Source: Gracilaria gracilis (taxonomy: Eukaryota > Rhodophyta > Florideophyceae > Gracilariales > Gracilariaceae). From it: 64,000 nucleotides of DNA. The notes under the pieces are model-generated. The model saw nothing but the letters and a program-made list of their open reading frames with translations. It had not been told where the DNA came from and ran no database searches. The stretch spans positions 124,001-188,000 of the forward strand of contig JARGSG010000033.1 of assembly GCA_030374805.1 (NCBI GenBank), read 5' to 3'. This document shows, in pieces, positions 10,598 to 21,022 of the stretch (positions are counted from its first letter, which is position 1; the number at the start of each line of letters is the position of its first letter). The position numbers were made by a program, and so were the translations under genes.

Positions 10598-10803
10598 AGT
10601 CAAAGAAGATTGCGATAGGGCAAAGACCGTCGGCAACAGCCAAGCATTCAATGGATTAGTGGGAATGAAACAGGAGTATATAAATACAGAGCGAGCCAAA
10701 TTGGCTGCGGTTGACTGCCAAGTCACCGGCCACCTGGCGATCAACCACTCAGCCTAGTGCAGTGCAAAATAAATCTTTCTCTGCGTTCCTGGAAATCCCA
10801 TTT
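10598..10803 (+). repeat. LTR-like dispersed repeat, uninterrupted copy
   Basis: This segment aligns with 29132-29209 plus 31776-31907, where the same sequence is split by a transposon. Shared blocks include gactgccaagtcac, gatcaaccactcag and cctggaaat. It contains TATATAAA at 10677-10684 and AATAAA at 10768-10773, about 90 bp apart, as expected for the U3-R-U5 part of a solo LTR. Its ends are not sharply defined. Confidence 0.65.
10677..10684 (+). promoter_or_regulatory. TATA box of the LTR-like repeat
   Basis: TATATAAA lies inside the repeat, 84 bp before an AATAAA polyadenylation word. In the homologous copy at 29.2/31.8 kb the transposon insertion point coincides with this box. Confidence 0.5.
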
Positions 10804-11221
10804 CTTCATGATCTATGTTTTAAATATTTTAATCGAAATATTTTGAATCAAATGAAAACGAACTATGACTATAATTATAAAGAAAAAGTGTTCTATTTCT
10901 GTGGTACTTTTTTATTCCTACCATATTTGTTAGCTTTTTGTGATGCTCTTTGCGGCTATTTACTTAACGTATGAAACAGTTGGGTATTCTTTAAACATAA
11001 ACTCTTGTATCCTTTTTTATGCATCTTAACAACTGTTGTGTCCACAGTAACTGATAAAAATTGATAATGTAAACCTCGAAGCTTATGCCGTTTATTTATT
11101 TTGTCTAATCAGACCTATGATTTCTTGTAACCACAATGTGTCAAAGAATTTTTACTATAGTAAGAGCTAAGTTTGTCTTATGTTCCCCATACGTATAAAA
11201 GAAATCACGTTGATTTCAACG
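10804..11221. other. AT-rich non-coding stretch
   Basis: This interval lies between the LTR-like repeat and the left terminus of the pogo-like element. It is AT-rich, holds no ORF with a recognisable product, and shows no repeat that I can identify. Confidence 0.6.
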
Positions 11222-11255
11222 TACAATAAAGGGGGGGTACACAAATATTGGGACA
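11222..11255 (+). repeat. Left terminal inverted repeat of the pogo-like element
   Basis: It begins with the target TA and then caataaaggggggg. It matches the reverse complement of the right end at 27 of 34 positions without gaps. Confidence 0.8.
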
Positions 11256-11501
11256 AAATCGCTCTCGAAGCCGGTATTTGAGCAAAGACAGCACTGCCAG
11301 GAGTGTTTTTGACACGGTTGGAAGCGTCTCGTTTGTCTCATTAACCGTAGAGAATATGAAACAGTGACGAGAAATCACAGCCATAAAATCAAAGAAACAC
11401 TGTACTACGTGATTTGCGTTCAAAATGCGATAAAGATCGGACGCGCACGGCGCATGGGACTCATATACGCCGTTTATTTGTAACCTTTCTGACAAAACAC
11501 G

Positions 11502-13163
11502 TCACCTGAATGTCTGCCTCCTGACCAACGCTCCCCGCCGTGCGATGGCTCTGCGCAGCGCCAATGGTCGCTGCATCGCATTGAAGCGCTCCACACTCAT
11601 CTTTGCAAGTATTGCACGCACACGTGAGCGTTCCTCTTTGAACTTTGCCGCAACACGAAACTGAACCTGCAAGCGTGCGTCAGCTTCAGAGGCTCTCACA
11701 AGCTTCTTGTGTTGCTCTTCCTCCCGCTTCCGCACATCCAACGCCCGCTTCTCTCTCGTTAGATTCATTACCTTTTCAGAAGTCATTACACATCCATTCT
11801 GAGTATCCACAAATCCACAATCTAGCATTCTAGCATCAGATCCTAACACCTTCTCTTTGTACTCTCTACACCTTTCTTCAAATAAATCTTGTAGCTCATC
11901 AACACTAAGAACCTTTCCAGAAGTAGCTGACTCCGGACGCGGAACATTCAATAATCTTTCTGCGCAAACCGGCCACAAACCACTACGACGAAAACCTGCT
12001 CTTATTATCTCCCTTGTAAAATAACAATAGTATGCTTCTCTTATTAAATCCATAAACATAAACATGTCCACTGTAGAGCTTGTGTTACCGATTGCTATCT
12101 CTGCACTTACCTTATTAAGATGCGCCTTGAATGCAGAAAAGGTTACAGCATCCAAAGGCTGGGTCTTACCGGATGTATGAGCGGGCAGGGTGTACACAAT
12201 TACGTTGTCATTGTAGAACAACTCCAATACCTCAAGAGATATGCGCGCCCTATAAGCATCATATACCAGAAGCACTTTCCGGCCGTTCGCTGTTAACGGC
12301 TTTACGTAGTCCAAGAACCTCTTTGCCCACGATAAAAAATTAAAAGTGTCCACACCACCTGTGTCCTCTCGTGTAGCAACCACGGAGTTGCTCGGGAGAT
12401 TAACCACAAGAGTCTCTTGTGTCTCTTTTCCATTTCGAACAACCGTACGATAAGGTATACGAGTACCTTTGAGAACAACCAGAAAGGGGCCAACGTCGCC
12501 ATCTTCGCTCACGACATGTATGCTGGAAACACGATTTTTGTACTGAAAGTCGTTGACTGACATATCTCTTGATCCTTTCCTCGGAAACAGACGCCGAGAA
12601 GATGAGCTGGCTTTCACATCCTTATCCGGAGTGACTTCCGCTTCATCCAAATTGAAAATTTTTCTTGCGTCAATAGCGTTCTTCTCAACGATTTTAGAGA
12701 CTGTAGCAAAATGATGGGTGAGTGCTTCAGCATTAACCGCCTTGAAGCGCTCGCTTTCTTGCGAAAGTGGCTTGACGAAAGACAGTACCCCTCTGTGGCG
12801 GTTGCGAAAACTGCGTAAAAAGTAATCGCTGATACGTGCGGTGTTAAAGGGCAGTGTGTTTCTGCGCGCATCATCCATGTTTCGCTAAACAATAGTAATA
12901 GCTTCGCACAAATGATGGGAGTTCAAAAGGGTGCCGGGATGCGCGTAACGCAGTAAAAGTTTGATTATGGTTTGTTTTTCTTCATCGGTTAAGCCTCGAC
13001 GACGTCCAGGCTGCGCGTTTTTGAATCTGTTTCAGCAGTAATGGAGTGTAGATATTGCAATGCCAAACGTCTTGACTACAGTGCGGTACGGTTGGCCACT
13101 GTCTAATGCGGCCATAGCTTTTACAATGACTTGTTCGCGAGTCTGCTGAGCGTGGGTTTCCAT
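11502..13163 (-). pseudogene. pogo-like DDE transposase, two nonsense codons
   Basis: Starting from the ATG at 13163, the minus strand reads 554 codons in one frame interrupted only by TGA at 13032-13034 and TAG at 12885-12887. The N-terminal ~45 residues resemble a psq/HTH DNA-binding segment, and GRRRGLTDEEK follows, as in pogo/Tigger proteins. The DDE_1 catalytic core is visible: NLDEAEV carries the first Asp, LLVYDAYRAR the second and HTSGKTQPLDAV the third. The C-terminus is Arg/Lys-rich. The intact part after the second stop (12878-11502, 458 residues) keeps the catalytic core but lacks the DNA-binding half. It is similar in layout to the intact transposase at 29738-31447, but clearly a different subfamily. 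Confidence 0.8.
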
Positions 13164-13447
13164 TGCACTTGAGCTGAGGCATGACCATTGACACTGATTG
13201 CGAAGAGGGACATAACGGTCATGTACGAATTTGCAGGTATTTGCACCGCCGCTCATTTGAATTCTTGGAAAATGCGCGCCATTTATGGTTTGAACAGCGG
13301 CAGAGCGAAAGAAGAGATTTGTTTTTAAATTGATCCAGCAGGTACAGAGATATTTTAGAATTGAGTGCAACAATTTGAAAAAGTAGAGGAAATAGTGCCA
13401 AAATCGTTGCTTTTGTGTACATTTTAGCCGTTCAACTATTGGCAACG

Positions 13448-13481
13448 TGTACTAATATTGGTGAACCCCTCCTTTAGTCTA
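13448..13481 (-). repeat. Right terminal inverted repeat of the pogo-like element
   Basis: Read on the minus strand it starts TAGACTAAAGGAGGGGT and parallels the left end. The outer TA is at 13480-13481. Confidence 0.8.
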
Positions 13482-14362
13482 ATCCTACTTGACTTGTGAG
13501 AGCAAAACTATTTTATCGAGAACTGAGTAATATCACTTATTCCCGACGTGTAAAAATCTCATCATGCTGCAAAGGAAATGGGATACTTGCTTCCTTTCTG
13601 AGACTTATTCAAAGAATCCTGTGTTCTCCTAACATAACTGCAATTGTGCTTTCTCCCGCGCTTCCCTGGTATATATTTTCCATATATATATCAGGACGAC
13701 CACGTCACTTTCTTTCGATATGAGAAAAAATATCGAAAGAAATTGAAAATGTGAGTGATGCATGAGGGTCGTTTCACGTAAGTTATCACGGTGGAACTCT
13801 CACCACGACCCTGCACCCCAGGGATAATGTATTTGGCTATACAGTATGGTCTGGCTGATATCCTGATATCCAAGCATGAAAACTTCATTTTGACACAATC
13901 TCTGAAGGGAAAATATCGACATTTTCTCTCACTCCAGGGAAACGATATTTTCCCTGAGAACCAGGCAACAAGTCCCGACGAAACAATTCATCTCAATTCA
14001 TTTTCATGACGTGCAATACAACATTAGCTTCCTAAGCTTCCAACCGAAGTCACATGCTGGAGAACTGCCAGCATAGCATGATCCCTGTGATGAAGACGTG
14101 TCATGAAAATAACGCACAATGGGCAATTCTGTATCGGGGATTTCAGGGCGTAATTTGTATCTTCTTCGAGTGTTCACTCAACATTGCCAAAAGTGAAGAC
14201 CTCTACAAAAGCAAACAAACGAACTTCTCGTCAAGCTCAAGAACCGACGCTCTATCCAAAAGCCTTCTCGTTCAACAAGGTTGAGCGTACCTGACTGAAA
14301 CTGAGATGGCTGGAACGCGCTTCGCAAAGGCTAATATGCGTGCCCCTGGGAAACGATATACG
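13482..14362. other. Intergenic stretch with a short hairpin
   Basis: No gene was recognised. A 13-bp perfect inverted repeat (13709-13721 with 13730-13742, arms tttctttcgatat, 8-nt loop) is the only clear structure. The 3' part precedes the first 10-cysteine gene and presumably carries its promoter, but I see no good TATA box. Confidence 0.5.
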
Positions 14363-15202
14363 ATGAAGTTTATTTTCGGCAGCTTCGTTGTACAGATCTT
14401 GTCTTTCGTTTACGTCAATGGAAGCACGCTCAAACCAACGCATTCAAAGATACCTCCGCGTCTTGATCAGACGACGAGTTCGGTCGTTCGCATAGAGAGT
14501 ATGATCTCAGAGGTAACACAACCAGGAGTATTAAGTCAAACACCGAACTCGTTCAAGTGGGACACTGGGCTGCCGGCACACAAGTACATCCAAATGCCAG
14601 TTCCCCTTGCTCCTGAAAGCAGTGTTCTCCAGTCCATGAAACAAGTTCACACGGCCCTCCCGAAGGCTCTGTGGTTTGAAGGAGACAAGGGCACACCCTT
14701 TGAGACAGAGAATGGGGCTATTGATCAGCCGGATTCGGGGGAGGGCCACAGCTTGCAGTTGCTTCCACCATCCATCAACCCAATGTTCTCAGGGGAAACT
14801 CATGAGAAGGCAGAAGGCGTATATTTTATACCGTCATCGTCGCCTTCAAAGTCGCCGTCGCCATCGATGACGCCGTTGCCTTCGATCAATCTTGTACCGC
14901 GTCCCTCGCAACTGACTAACACTTTTCTTGGACATGTCGGAAAGGAAAACGGACGGTTCAAACGAAAATGTGAGCAATGTTGCAGAAACGGGGCAAAATT
15001 CAGTAGGCTTTTCAGCCCTGCCATGGCTTGCGGTAATTGCAGGGTGCGTTTGGATACTCTAGTTCATTACAGAGGGTGTAGAAAGGGGGTCAGTTTAGGT
15101 TACCGGGAGAACCCGTCTGACTGCTTCATGGACGTCTGCAACTATGCTCTTTCCAGACACCCCTATCGGTGGAGATGCAGATGTTATCGATGGTTACTAT
15201 GA
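14363..15202 (+). CDS. Secreted protein with C-terminal 10-cysteine domain (copy A)
   Basis: I do not recognise a named family. The chosen ATG at 14363 begins MKFIFGSFVVQILSFVYVNG, a typical signal peptide; the same MKF start is conserved in copy B, whereas the earlier in-frame ATG at 14306 would bury it. The 279-residue product has a low-complexity Ser/Pro-rich middle (SPSKSPSPSMTPLPS) and a compact C-terminal domain, residues ~190-279, holding ten cysteines in the order C-x2-CC, CGNC, C, C-x3-C, C-x-C. The next gene shares this domain with every cysteine aligned. The layout (secretion signal, flexible linker, disulfide-rich module) suggests an extracellular or cell-wall protein. The function is unknown. 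Confidence 0.75.
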   Translation: MKFIFGSFVVQILSFVYVNGSTLKPTHSKIPPRLDQTTSSVVRIESMISEVTQPGVLSQTPNSFKWDTGLPAHKYIQMPVPLAPESSVLQSMKQVHTALPKALWFEGDKGTPFETENGAIDQPDSGEGHSLQLLPPSINPMFSGETHEKAEGVYFIPSSSPSKSPSPSMTPLPSINLVPRPSQLTNTFLGHVGKENGRFKRKCEQCCRNGAKFSRLFSPAMACGNCRVRLDTLVHYRGCRKGVSLGYRENPSDCFMDVCNYALSRHPYRWRCRCYRWLL

Positions 15203-16007
15203 TGCGTAAGTTGGTCTTGATCTGTGGAGCAATCTGTATGCAAGCATTATATTCGCCCCTCCTGAGATAAACACAAATTCATGCTTCATTTTTGCTGCCT
15301 ATTGTTGCTACTGCAATTTGTTTTGATACCGGGTAGCAAAACGTTTTCGGACAACTCATTTAACGGATCGGACAATGTCTTATGTGAATGTAAATGGGCG
15401 TTTTAGAGAACTGCGATCTCACTAGTATACAGAACACATTCGTACATGAGTCCTCCCTTCATCGCATTGCAGGCAATACAACTCTTTTCTGGGCACTTGC
15501 AACCTTCGTCGAAAATAAGAACGGTTCTGCAACGGTAGCATAATCGTTTAAACACTCTCTGAGAAAGGGGAATTTTCTGAACCACCACGGAACCATGGAC
15601 AACGAGTCGTAAAACGAGATGGAATCATGAACGAAGTCGTGTAGGGAAGACTTAATTTGATTACATTACGTACCTTTCATAATTCGTGAATACGAATGAG
15701 TTTCCATTCGTATTGCAATTTTAGGGGCGTAGCAGCCATTTTGTATCATTGGCAACGAAGGCGGTAGTAGAGATATGATGCGACTGCCAGTGCGAAGGTC
15801 AACAGCAATGATCCTTATCTTCTACCAACGGTACACTTTAAAAGGATGAGGCAAAGAGAGAGATTTCTTTTCGTTCCAAGAGCATGGCACGGTGTTGGTA
15901 TACTGACAACTCTCTTTCGTTAAACTGCGGCTTAGTTCATTTGTTACCGACTAAGGTTCCAGTTCTTTCCGAGCAGCCATATGCTCCCCGTGGCGAAAAG
16001 AAGTACC
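15203..16007. other. Spacer between the two 10-cysteine genes
   Basis: No gene is seen in this ~800 bp spacer. The last ~30 bases before the second ATG resemble the bases before the first gene's ATG, which fits a tandem duplication that included some 5' leader. Confidence 0.5.
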
Positions 16008-16946
16008 ATGAAGTTTCTGTTGGTCAGTTTTGTTGCTCACCTTCTCCATTTAAATTCAATTTGTGAAAGTATGGTGCCGCCCATGCATGTGCGGCCATCC
16101 GCGTCTTCGTTTCACACTACGAGCACAGCCGTCCGGAGTGCACGATCCGTGTCCGGCATGGCAGAAACTGTTGAGTCACCTCAAACAACGGATACGATCA
16201 GATGGAGGCTTCGACAGCCGGCAAATGAGCATACCCGACCTCCGCCCCATTCTGACAATGAAGGTAACGTTTTACACCCCAGTCTGGAAGGCAATGAGGG
16301 CGTCTCAGTATCTGAATCAGGGCTACAACATCATCTCCCTGGCAGTCATGTTGAGGTCCATTTCATGTCCTCGACGGTGGACGGCAGAAATGATAAGCAA
16401 CTCAAACCAGCGAACGCGAAACGACCGAGACCAGCAGTACCCGACCCAGTGCTTGCCAGCGAAGGAGTTGCAGACAAGCATGGAAGACCCGGCACCATAT
16501 TTGGTGAAAACGTAGCACCGCTGCATTCTGAACAAATTGGACAGAACCTCTCACAGCTCGGATTAGGAGCTCCGTTGCTAAAACCTCTTGGAATTGCGCC
16601 AATTGGGCCAGACGTGATGAAGATAAAGCCTACAGTGCCAGTGGCACCCGCAATTATGCTTGGAGACTTTCTGGGACAAGTTGGAAGCGAGGGCAGAAAC
16701 TTCAAACAAAAATGCGGGCAGTGCTGCAGGGACAGTTCTAACTTTGACAAGAGTTACAATCCATCTCAGGTGTGCGGAAATTGCCGAGTTAGCGGTTATG
16801 CTCTAAGAACCTACAACGGGTGGTGCAAGAAGGGTGCCAGCTTGGGATACGTAAGAAACCCGTCGGCCTGTTTCACAGATGTTTGTCGCTTCGCACTCTC
16901 AAAGCGTCCTGATCGGTGGCCCTGTAAATGCTATTCATGGTTATAG
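16008..16946 (+). CDS. Secreted protein with C-terminal 10-cysteine domain (copy B)
   Basis: This paralogue of the preceding gene is 312 residues long from the ATG at 16008, which begins MKFLLVSFVAHLLHL, a signal peptide. An upstream in-frame ATG at 15981 exists, but would add nine residues before the signal. The middle region is Ser/Pro/Gly-rich and hardly conserved with copy A. The last ~90 residues match copy A closely: both have LG-VG, FK-KC-QCCR, CGNCRV, SLGY--NPS-CF-DVC, ALS--P-RW-C-CY-W. All ten cysteines and the tryptophans are kept while the linker has diverged, so selection acts on the domain. No known fold was recognised. Confidence 0.75.
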   Translation: MKFLLVSFVAHLLHLNSICESMVPPMHVRPSASSFHTTSTAVRSARSVSGMAETVESPQTTDTIRWRLRQPANEHTRPPPHSDNEGNVLHPSLEGNEGVSVSESGLQHHLPGSHVEVHFMSSTVDGRNDKQLKPANAKRPRPAVPDPVLASEGVADKHGRPGTIFGENVAPLHSEQIGQNLSQLGLGAPLLKPLGIAPIGPDVMKIKPTVPVAPAIMLGDFLGQVGSEGRNFKQKCGQCCRDSSNFDKSYNPSQVCGNCRVSGYALRTYNGWCKKGASLGYVRNPSACFTDVCRFALSKRPDRWPCKCYSWL

Positions 16947-17164
16947 TCAGTTGGTGTAAGTGGATCTATGTGGAGCACCCTGGGCTGGGGAGCCCGACGT
17001 GGTGTACGTGGCCCCAATGACGAGGTTTACACATACTTTTACGTGTACAGCTTTTTGGCAAGGCAGAATTCCGCACAATTCAAAGTTCAATTATTATTGT
17101 ATTGTTTTTGAAAATATTTTAAAATAGAGAGGTGTGAGGGCTCGTGATCATGCGCTGGCGCCAC

Positions 17165-17569
17165 TCATTCCGCGGGCGGATGGTAGGTGAATTCTATGCG
17201 AACACCACACGGCTCGTAGCACATGAAGTGCGTGAAAGGCAAGTCCGACATCTTCTGCGGCGCAAATTCGATGCGGGTCCCTTCCATCCCCTTGACCTTC
17301 TCGTAAACCTGATTCAGAGTGTCCATACAGGGGCACTTTATCGCCAGATGGTGCAAGCCCACATTCTTCGTGCGGTCGAACGGCGAAGGGTCGCTTGACT
17401 TCGACTGCCAGATCGTTATGATTGTGCTTCCGTCCGACACGAACACAGACGGATAATCGGGGTGACCACCGACCTTCTTGAAGCCAAGCGCTTCGAAGAA
17501 CTGCACGGTTTTGGAGAGGGTTCCAACCGTTATTGCGACGTGACTGACTCCGATTGTGAGTGAAGGCAT
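17165..17569 (-). CDS. VOC-superfamily (glyoxalase/bleomycin-resistance fold) protein
   Basis: This complete 134-residue ORF starts at the ATG at 17569. It shows the pattern of a single vicinal-oxygen-chelate unit: an N-terminal strand GVSHVAITVGTLSKTVQFFE, FEALGFKKVGG, a second module starting VGLHHLAIKCPCMD, and the terminal strand GVRIEFTYHPP. Candidate metal ligands are His10, His73 or His74 and the Glu of RIEF near the C-terminus, as in glyoxalase I-like proteins and dioxygenases. No signal peptide is seen, so it is probably cytosolic. The specific substrate cannot be told from sequence. Confidence 0.8.
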   Translation of the reverse strand: MPSLTIGVSHVAITVGTLSKTVQFFEALGFKKVGGHPDYPSVFVSDGSTIITIWQSKSSDPSPFDRTKNVGLHHLAIKCPCMDTLNQVYEKVKGMEGTRIEFAPQKMSDLPFTHFMCYEPCGVRIEFTYHPPAE

Positions 17570-19087
17570 GTTGAGCGTTGGTTGACGAAAACGAATGGGC
17601 CCTTCAGAATGAAGTGCTCTACCGCTTCAACCGGAGTTGGCCTCCTTTTTAAGGTCGGCGCTGCCCTCGTATCGCGATCACATTCAAAACCCTATGCTGT
17701 ATGAGTATCACGTTGTGTGATGACCGACTCAATTTTCTACGCTGATGCGATGCGCAATGGCAAGGTCGAGTATGGCCAAAGGACCTGCGAAGGTACGACG
17801 GAGTTTACCGTTGGTACCCGAACTTGTTGGCCTGCCTCGGCAATTCTACGAAGTTGGCAGCACACGTTCCATTTTTTGGCGTACGTGGCAGCAACGTGCA
17901 GCTTCGACCCGCACAGTTCTTACATGTGTACGGCGTACACATGTAAGAACTGTGCGTGTTGAAGCTGTACGTCCACTGTAAAGTTACGCATGGATGGGGC
18001 GCCCCGAGCAGCAGTTTCTCCGGAAAGGGAGGCGAAGCGCTCAACACTTTCCTCACGAGCTTGGGGCGACGAGTGTCTAGACGTTTCTGGCGATCTGCGT
18101 TTGACGGAAGTCCGATCACACTTTTTGTCATTATTAGTCTCGCGACCTACCAACGGTAAAGGTTACCCGACTAAAACCACTGCATTCCACTTCCAGTGAA
18201 GATAATTCAGTTTGGCAAAGTTAATTGCCTCCATCCCTTTCGAGATCCTTTTCTTCGGTGGAACCCCAACCTTCAATCTTTGATATCGACCCAGAGGGTC
18301 TACTTCTAGGTCTCATCTTAGAAAATGTAAAGTGCCCCCTTCGTATACCGTGCTCTCCAAGATCCACTTTGAGCACTGATACTTGCTCGCTCTGTGGGTA
18401 TCATACCAACATGGTTGTAACATGGTATATTCCAGCAAGATTAGCGTCGTCTTGTCGTGGGAGTTTTCTTCCCGTAAACTATATATTTTGGATTCACAAG
18501 AGCGTTGTACAAACTTTTTCATAACGAGGTCTGAACTTTTGTTTGAATCAGAGACTTGGCGTCTGGTCGCTGCCTTCCACTGTTCACATGGCATCCTGGA
18601 CTGTTATAGAATGGTGAGCTCAATGTCAGCAACGTGGAACAAGGTGCATTTGGTTGGTCATCCGAACAGGATAGTGGCAGCTTTTGAAACATATAAGGTC
18701 TTTTCGTTCGTATCTATTTTCGTAACATGGGAGTTTGGGTCTATAAAGGCCAACATCTCGTCAAGATGTCACTTGCAGCCGTCGGGCTGAACTTAGGCCG
18801 CCATTGATTTGAACTGCAGTTTATGGCAGCTTTGATCTGCCCTTCCCTATTGTTCTCAAAACTTGAACATTGAATGAATGAACATTCGATAACCTGGATC
18901 GTACATAGAGTACGAGTCGTATCATATTTGGGGCGCTGACCACCGTCCATTTGCTTCCAGCCTCAAAGTCACTATACCAACGTTCAACTATAAGCCTTCT
19001 CTCAATCAACAGCTTCACGCCTTTCACATCGGCTGTTGACGTGGCCTTCGAACACTATCCTTGAGCACAATCTCGCCATCGTTTGCC
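17570..19087. other. Intergenic region with a long hairpin
   Basis: About 1.5 kb lies between the VOC gene and the kinase. Several 60-135-codon ORFs are present, but they start at TTG or overlap each other on both strands and show no domain. The inverted repeat at 17894-17972 is listed separately. Nothing else was recognised. Confidence 0.5.
17894..17972. repeat. 39-bp inverted repeat with a 1-nt centre
   Basis: The arms 17894-17932 and 17934-17972 are complementary at 36 of 39 positions, with a single G between them. The core includes cagttcttacatgtgtac. It could extrude as a cruciform or fold as an RNA hairpin. It is not next to a confident gene end. Confidence 0.8.
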
Positions 19088-19948
19088 ATGGGCCTCCGTG
19101 CTAACGAATCAATCAACGACAAATACCGCATTCGCTCCAAGATTGATGACGGTGGGGAGGGCGTTGTCTACGCCGCCCAAGATATGGATGGCCGCAGGTA
19201 CGCCGTCAAAGCTAGCCGTGGACCTCGATCTTTGCGTCGCGAGTACCGAGCCTATAGTCGTTTGGGATGCACCAAGTCCGACAAGTACTTTCTTCCTCGA
19301 ATATACTACTACTCCACGCACAGGGGATACAGCGTGATGGTTATGAACCGATTCGAAGCCTCACTTGAAGACTTGAGGCAAAGAAATGGAGGTTCGTTTT
19401 CTATGTCAACTGTGCTGAAGATTGGAAGTAACATCACTCGTATGTTGCACTACATTCATTCAAGAGGTGTCCTACACGGTGATGTGAAGCCGTCCAACAT
19501 CATGCTGCTCAAGGAAAGCAACCGGTTGACCAAATTTCATTTAGTAGACTTTGGTTGCGCTCACAACTATCTCGTCGATGGCTCACGACATATAAACGAT
19601 TCGAATTCAAGTTTCTACGGCACACATTTGTTTGCTCCACCTCGAGCGCATGCGAAAAGAGTTCAATCTCGAAGAGATGACCTTAAGTCGTTGACATACG
19701 TGTTAGTGTATCTCGTGAAAGGAACTCTCCCATGGAAACGTCTGGATGTCGATGAAACGGGGCGTATGAAGAAAGAAACATCTATCATATCTCTCTGTTC
19801 CGGAACTCGCGGGTTGCCAGAGTTTGCAACAAAAGTTTGGAAGCTCTCTTTCGCAGAGAAACCTGATTACGCATCCTTGATACATACATTGGATTCAGCC
19901 CTCATTGAGTTAAGGAAAACCACCCGCATTCGATATGATTGGGAGTAG
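19088..19948 (+). CDS. Casein kinase 1-like protein kinase
   Basis: The ATG at 19088 gives a 286-residue protein (a longer frame begins only at a TTG). It is a bare kinase domain: glycine loop IDDGGEGVVYAA (residues 19-30), Lys41 in YAVKAS, Glu52 in the C-helix, catalytic loop HGDVKPSNIML with Asp132, Lys134 and Asn137, and DFG at 154-156. RRDDLKSLTYVLVYLVKGTLPW is the CK1-type signature, with the GT-x6-AH segment (GTHLFAPPRAH) where CK1 has its substrate-recognition loop; the APE motif is absent, as usual in CK1. The HRD arginine is Gly, an unusual change. All essential catalytic residues are present, so it should be active on Ser/Thr. There is no C-terminal regulatory tail. Confidence 0.85.
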   Translation: MGLRANESINDKYRIRSKIDDGGEGVVYAAQDMDGRRYAVKASRGPRSLRREYRAYSRLGCTKSDKYFLPRIYYYSTHRGYSVMVMNRFEASLEDLRQRNGGSFSMSTVLKIGSNITRMLHYIHSRGVLHGDVKPSNIMLLKESNRLTKFHLVDFGCAHNYLVDGSRHINDSNSSFYGTHLFAPPRAHAKRVQSRRDDLKSLTYVLVYLVKGTLPWKRLDVDETGRMKKETSIISLCSGTRGLPEFATKVWKLSFAEKPDYASLIHTLDSALIELRKTTRIRYDWE

Positions 19949-21022
19949 AGTACTCCAGAAACAAATTACCAGTCCAACACACAGAACTGGACAATTCCAT
20001 GCACATTACCATGTAGAAGGTTTGGAGAAGGGAAAGACTGAATCAACAGTCCGTGGCTTATGTAGGTTTTGACGTATCAGATTCTCTATTGAGTTTGAAG
20101 GAACGAAGAACAGATTTCATTGGAAGCGAAAATGGGCGGGGTGCAGATCTTGAACACGGGCCTTTGACAGCTCTCTCACTGATGTGCATCTCACGGTCCA
20201 TTCCACAGCCGCTGGTGCCATCACGATCCGATAGTATTCGTTTTGCGGAGCTCCTAGGGGTTTGCTCGCCCTCTGCCTCTTACATTTTCGATATCTAAGA
20301 ACCGGCAAAGAGCAACACGACAGTGGTAAATGAAATGAACAGATTACTACGAATAGACAAAAAAAACCTCTCTTTGGTAGTGTAGCTCGACCTGCGCTAA
20401 TCGGCAGGCAAACAGCCAGCAGTTGAAGCTCGGTTTTCTTGAAGTCCCGTACCCCTGTACCCTTAGTACTACCATGATATTATTTGGTTCATGGCGGGAC
20501 GACGTTCCGCCAACTGATCAAAACTCCCTCTGACAAAGAAACTGGTTTCGTACCTCATCTTGCACTTGATCGCCACAACAAAATGCTCCAGTAAAACTAC
20601 TTCTGCCATTCTTCGAAATGCTTGAAACTGTACCAGATTACGGAAGTCTCCATAGCGCTGGGAGTTGTCTACAAATCTTCCTTACTTACCTTACAAGGGT
20701 AATCCTCTGCTTTGGTATATATTAATCTTACAAAACCTAGCAAAAGAAGCAAAGTATGAGAGAGGGCGGTGTTAAGACTAGAGCAAATATATGACCAAGA
20801 CTATGTACCGATGATGAAGAAGCTCTTCGTATCAATAATTCATACGTTTCAAAGGACCAGTTGTGTATTCTACTACGTAAATAGAAGGCCTTCGCATAAA
20901 AACACCGCTGCATCCCAGTCGTCACATCGCCGACGAACTCTCTGCTTCAGAAATGAAATGTATGTTGTAAACCTTTACGAATGCATATTCGTCATGACCC
21001 GGTAGTCTACCCTATCGATGCC
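19949..21022. other. Intergenic region, nothing recognised
   Basis: About 1.07 kb lies between the convergent kinase and dynamin genes. Small ORFs on both strands lack domains and show no consistent coding character. No repeat or RNA gene was recognised. Confidence 0.5.

Larger units (their letters stand above)
11222..13481 (-). mobile_element. pogo-like (Tc1/mariner superfamily) transposon
   Basis: The ends are inverted repeats: 11222-11255 and the reverse complement of 13448-13481 agree at 27 of 34 positions, both containing AAAGG...GGGGT and AATATT. Each end carries TA, the target-site dinucleotide of this superfamily. The 2.26 kb element encodes one transposase on the minus strand, now broken by two nonsense codons. 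The recovered ends and TA duplication mean that the full element is present. Confidence 0.85.

Noticed and set aside
15403..15588. Cys-rich 61-codon minus-strand ORF as a third 10-Cys family member
   Set aside because: Starts at GTG, cysteine spacing does not match the family, and it has no signal peptide.
18383..18790. 135-codon ORF upstream of the kinase
   Set aside because: TTG start and no recognisable feature.
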